Source: Phoronis australis
Lineage: Eukaryota; Phoronida; Phoronidae
NCBI GenBank assembly: GCA_002633005.1
Contig: NMRA01000376.1
Location: 333,519 to 397,518 of the forward strand
Length of the DNA stretch: 64,000 nt
Direction: 5' to 3'
Part shown: one piece after another, positions 62,101 to 64,000 of the stretch
Layout of the letters: each line of letters begins with the position of its first letter
Numbering within the stretch: the stretch's first letter is position 1
Notes under the pieces: generated by a model
Database searches by the model: none
What the model was told of the DNA's origin: nothing
What the model saw: the letters and a program-made list of their open reading frames with translations, nothing else
Program-made: the position numbers and the translations under genes

Positions 62101-64000
62101 CAGAGCCACCTGGAGACAATTAACAAACTAATATGCACACAAGGTCAACCAGTGCTGTCTAGTATAAGTGAATCAAAGATTACACAATCACTACAAAAGA
62201 TAGAAAGTGTAGCAAATATTGTACAACAAATTTATGGCAAACAAAAACTGCCAAGATTGTCATTTTCCTAGATTTTTTTGTCTGACAACTTTACTACAAA
62301 ACACAATGCAATTGTTACCAGGTGTTGTGTCGTGACCTCTGGGCAAAAGAATCTACGTTAATAATAAAGAAAAATGTCCGCTGAGAAGTTTGACAAAAGA
62401 ACCCTTGACTGTGAGAGTGTGTAATACACAGGTGAGAAATTATCACAAATTAGAAAATACATAATACATACAAGAGATTAAAAGCAATATCAATAGGTGA
62501 AAAGCTGCTAATAAATTATTCATATAGTTAACTATTTACATGATCGAAATTATGATGACTGTCACCCACTCTTTCCATAATATACGATTTTATACACTAT
62601 TTCATTTTCATTATAACTCTCCAGTCTTTAACCAATTATGTTCATTCACCAAAATTCATAATGAAAAACATGTTAAAACGCAGAGACCTGCAATGACCAG
62701 ATATGACATAACCAACGATTATGCGACACGCGACTTTGATTCTGCAACACAAAAACTTGATGTAAACAGACCCACAACAGTTCCAAACAAAGCTAATTTC
62801 CAGTCAATTCGCCAATAAGAGAAATCTTCACGACCAATTACACAACCATATTCCGCTAATTGAATTCGTCACATGGTGCGCTAAGTGTGTGCAGAGAGTG
62901 TCTTGAGTAATCTGTCCATATTACAATATTACCCTCAATAACTTATGGCACAATAATTTATCCCATGTTTGTTTACTAGCATAGCCATTGTGAAGTTAGA
63001 CCAACAGTGAGCACAGTTATGGTTGATCAGCAACCAGAGTGATGTTGTTAGTGTCAAGGGTTTAATGAAGATTTGTTACACACTGCATCTCTACTGGTCT
63101 CCACTATTGGAGTTTTGTAGAGCCAGCCAATTACCCTAATAATTTACCTCAGTCATGGAAAGAGCATTAGTTTCTAAATCACATTTACCTCACAAGAAGT
63201 ATCAAAAGTCTAAACAAAAGTACGCACAGATTAGGATAAGTCGGCAAGAATAATAAGTAACTGCAAAGTCACCTCATTGTCTTCTGTATTTAAATTCATA
63301 CTTTTAACAGCATTTTCAGAACCAATTCAAAGAAAAATAATTGCAAACTTGCCATTCCCATGTTTTAACATGTTGCTAAAAAGGTTTTAAAAGAATTTCA
63401 CCATACACTGTTTGATGACAGCTTTATTATACAAAATCCTCTAAACTGAAGTATTTGTTCTAAACAATGTAGCCATGTACATTCTTAATAGAAAAAGATT
63501 CAAAATACATGGATGTTTTTCTGTCCTCTTACTCCTAAAGGAATCTTTCTTCAATTTTACCCACATTCCAAGATCTGCAACACCCCTTGCCAACTTTCTC
63601 CATTTTATAAATTTGCCAACACTTGAAATCGTTCTGTTCAGTCTCTAAAAGTTGAACTTTGAATGTTTGATTAAAATTACAACTTGTTCCTAGATAATGG
63701 AAATTGCGGCTATAACCAAATACCAGCCGGCAGCATGCGATGACCAATATTTAAACCATGGTGGATTTCGACAAATAACAACGAACATTCAATGAAAACG
63801 GTGATAATTTCTGTTCTAACATGGCATTGATTACACTATAGGGTTTAAAAGTGCTATACTCATCCAAGTTCGTTTTAATGCTCACCTGCGAAATTTTCAA
63901 ATTTTCACTATTAAAATGCTCAATCCCCATCCCTGATGTCTGTGATCAAGATTTTCTTGAAAGCGCTTGATTTTCTGATTGCCTGTCTCATGCAAATTTT

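Larger units (their letters stand above)
54311..64000. other. Sowah 5' intron or flank, no confirmed exon
   Basis: The exon upstream of TALHW should end in phase 0 and was not recognised. Good minus-strand donors occur at about 59747 and 63884, but the peptides before them do not look like Sowah. Family C repeats occupy 55037-55900 and 58375-59157. The plus open frame at 61954-62271 (105 codons) has no recognisable family. The rest is AT-rich with nothing I can name. Confidence 0.55.

Noticed and set aside
63885-63935. CAG/GTGAGC minus-strand donor as the missing Sowah upstream exon
   Set aside because: The open peptide before it (GMGIEHFNSENLKISQ) lacks the expected ankyrin lead-in, and the acceptor is weak.

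Overview
This is a eukaryotic, AT-rich, intron-rich and repeat-rich window from what is most likely a non-vertebrate bilaterian animal. I infer this from very large introns, an invertebrate-style Iroquois protein, a multi-exon sosondowah (Sowah) gene and abundant short foldback or MITE-like repeats. The sequence does not tell me the phylum. No prokaryotic features, rRNA genes, convincing tRNA genes or CRISPR arrays are visible.

Two genes can be built from the sequence, both on the minus strand. (1) A complete-looking Iroquois homeobox gene (Irx) runs from about 18786 (ATG) down to 6815 (stop). It has five coding exons with matching splice phases, a predicted 385-residue product, a TALE homeodomain in exon 4 and an IRO box in exon 5, with a 9.5 kb intron between them. 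(2) A partial Sowah gene (ankyrin repeats) runs from 54310 down to about 32 kb. Its 5' exons lie beyond what I can identify, probably outside the window. The ankyrin exons (54310-54215, 44219-44147, 43250-43170) and the C-terminal exons (33124-32928, 32160-32072) join in phase. Four more candidate cassette exons (27, 51, 33 and 54 nt, all phase 1-1) sit between 43.2 and 33.1 kb, and two alternative C-termini are possible.

Irx and Sowah as neighbours is the known bilaterian Sowah-Irx microsynteny, interpreted as a genomic regulatory block in which Sowah introns and the intergenic DNA carry Irx enhancers. The long gene-free stretches (7.2-16.8 kb, 18.8-31.9 kb and the Sowah introns) are therefore good candidate regulatory DNA. 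Several palindromes and homeobox-type AT cores in them are noted.

Layout: 1-6.8 kb is the Irx 3' flank with foldback repeats and a CCAAT-rich duplication. 6.8-18.8 kb is Irx, with two possible plus-strand exons inside its large intron. 18.8-31.9 kb is intergenic, with a minisatellite, a long hairpin, MITEs and a 7-N gap. 31.9-54.3 kb is Sowah. 54.3-64 kb is the Sowah 5' intron or flank, dominated near 55-59 kb by a modular repeat family ending in a conserved hairpin. A 280-nt direct duplication around a lone N at 53774 looks like an assembly artefact.
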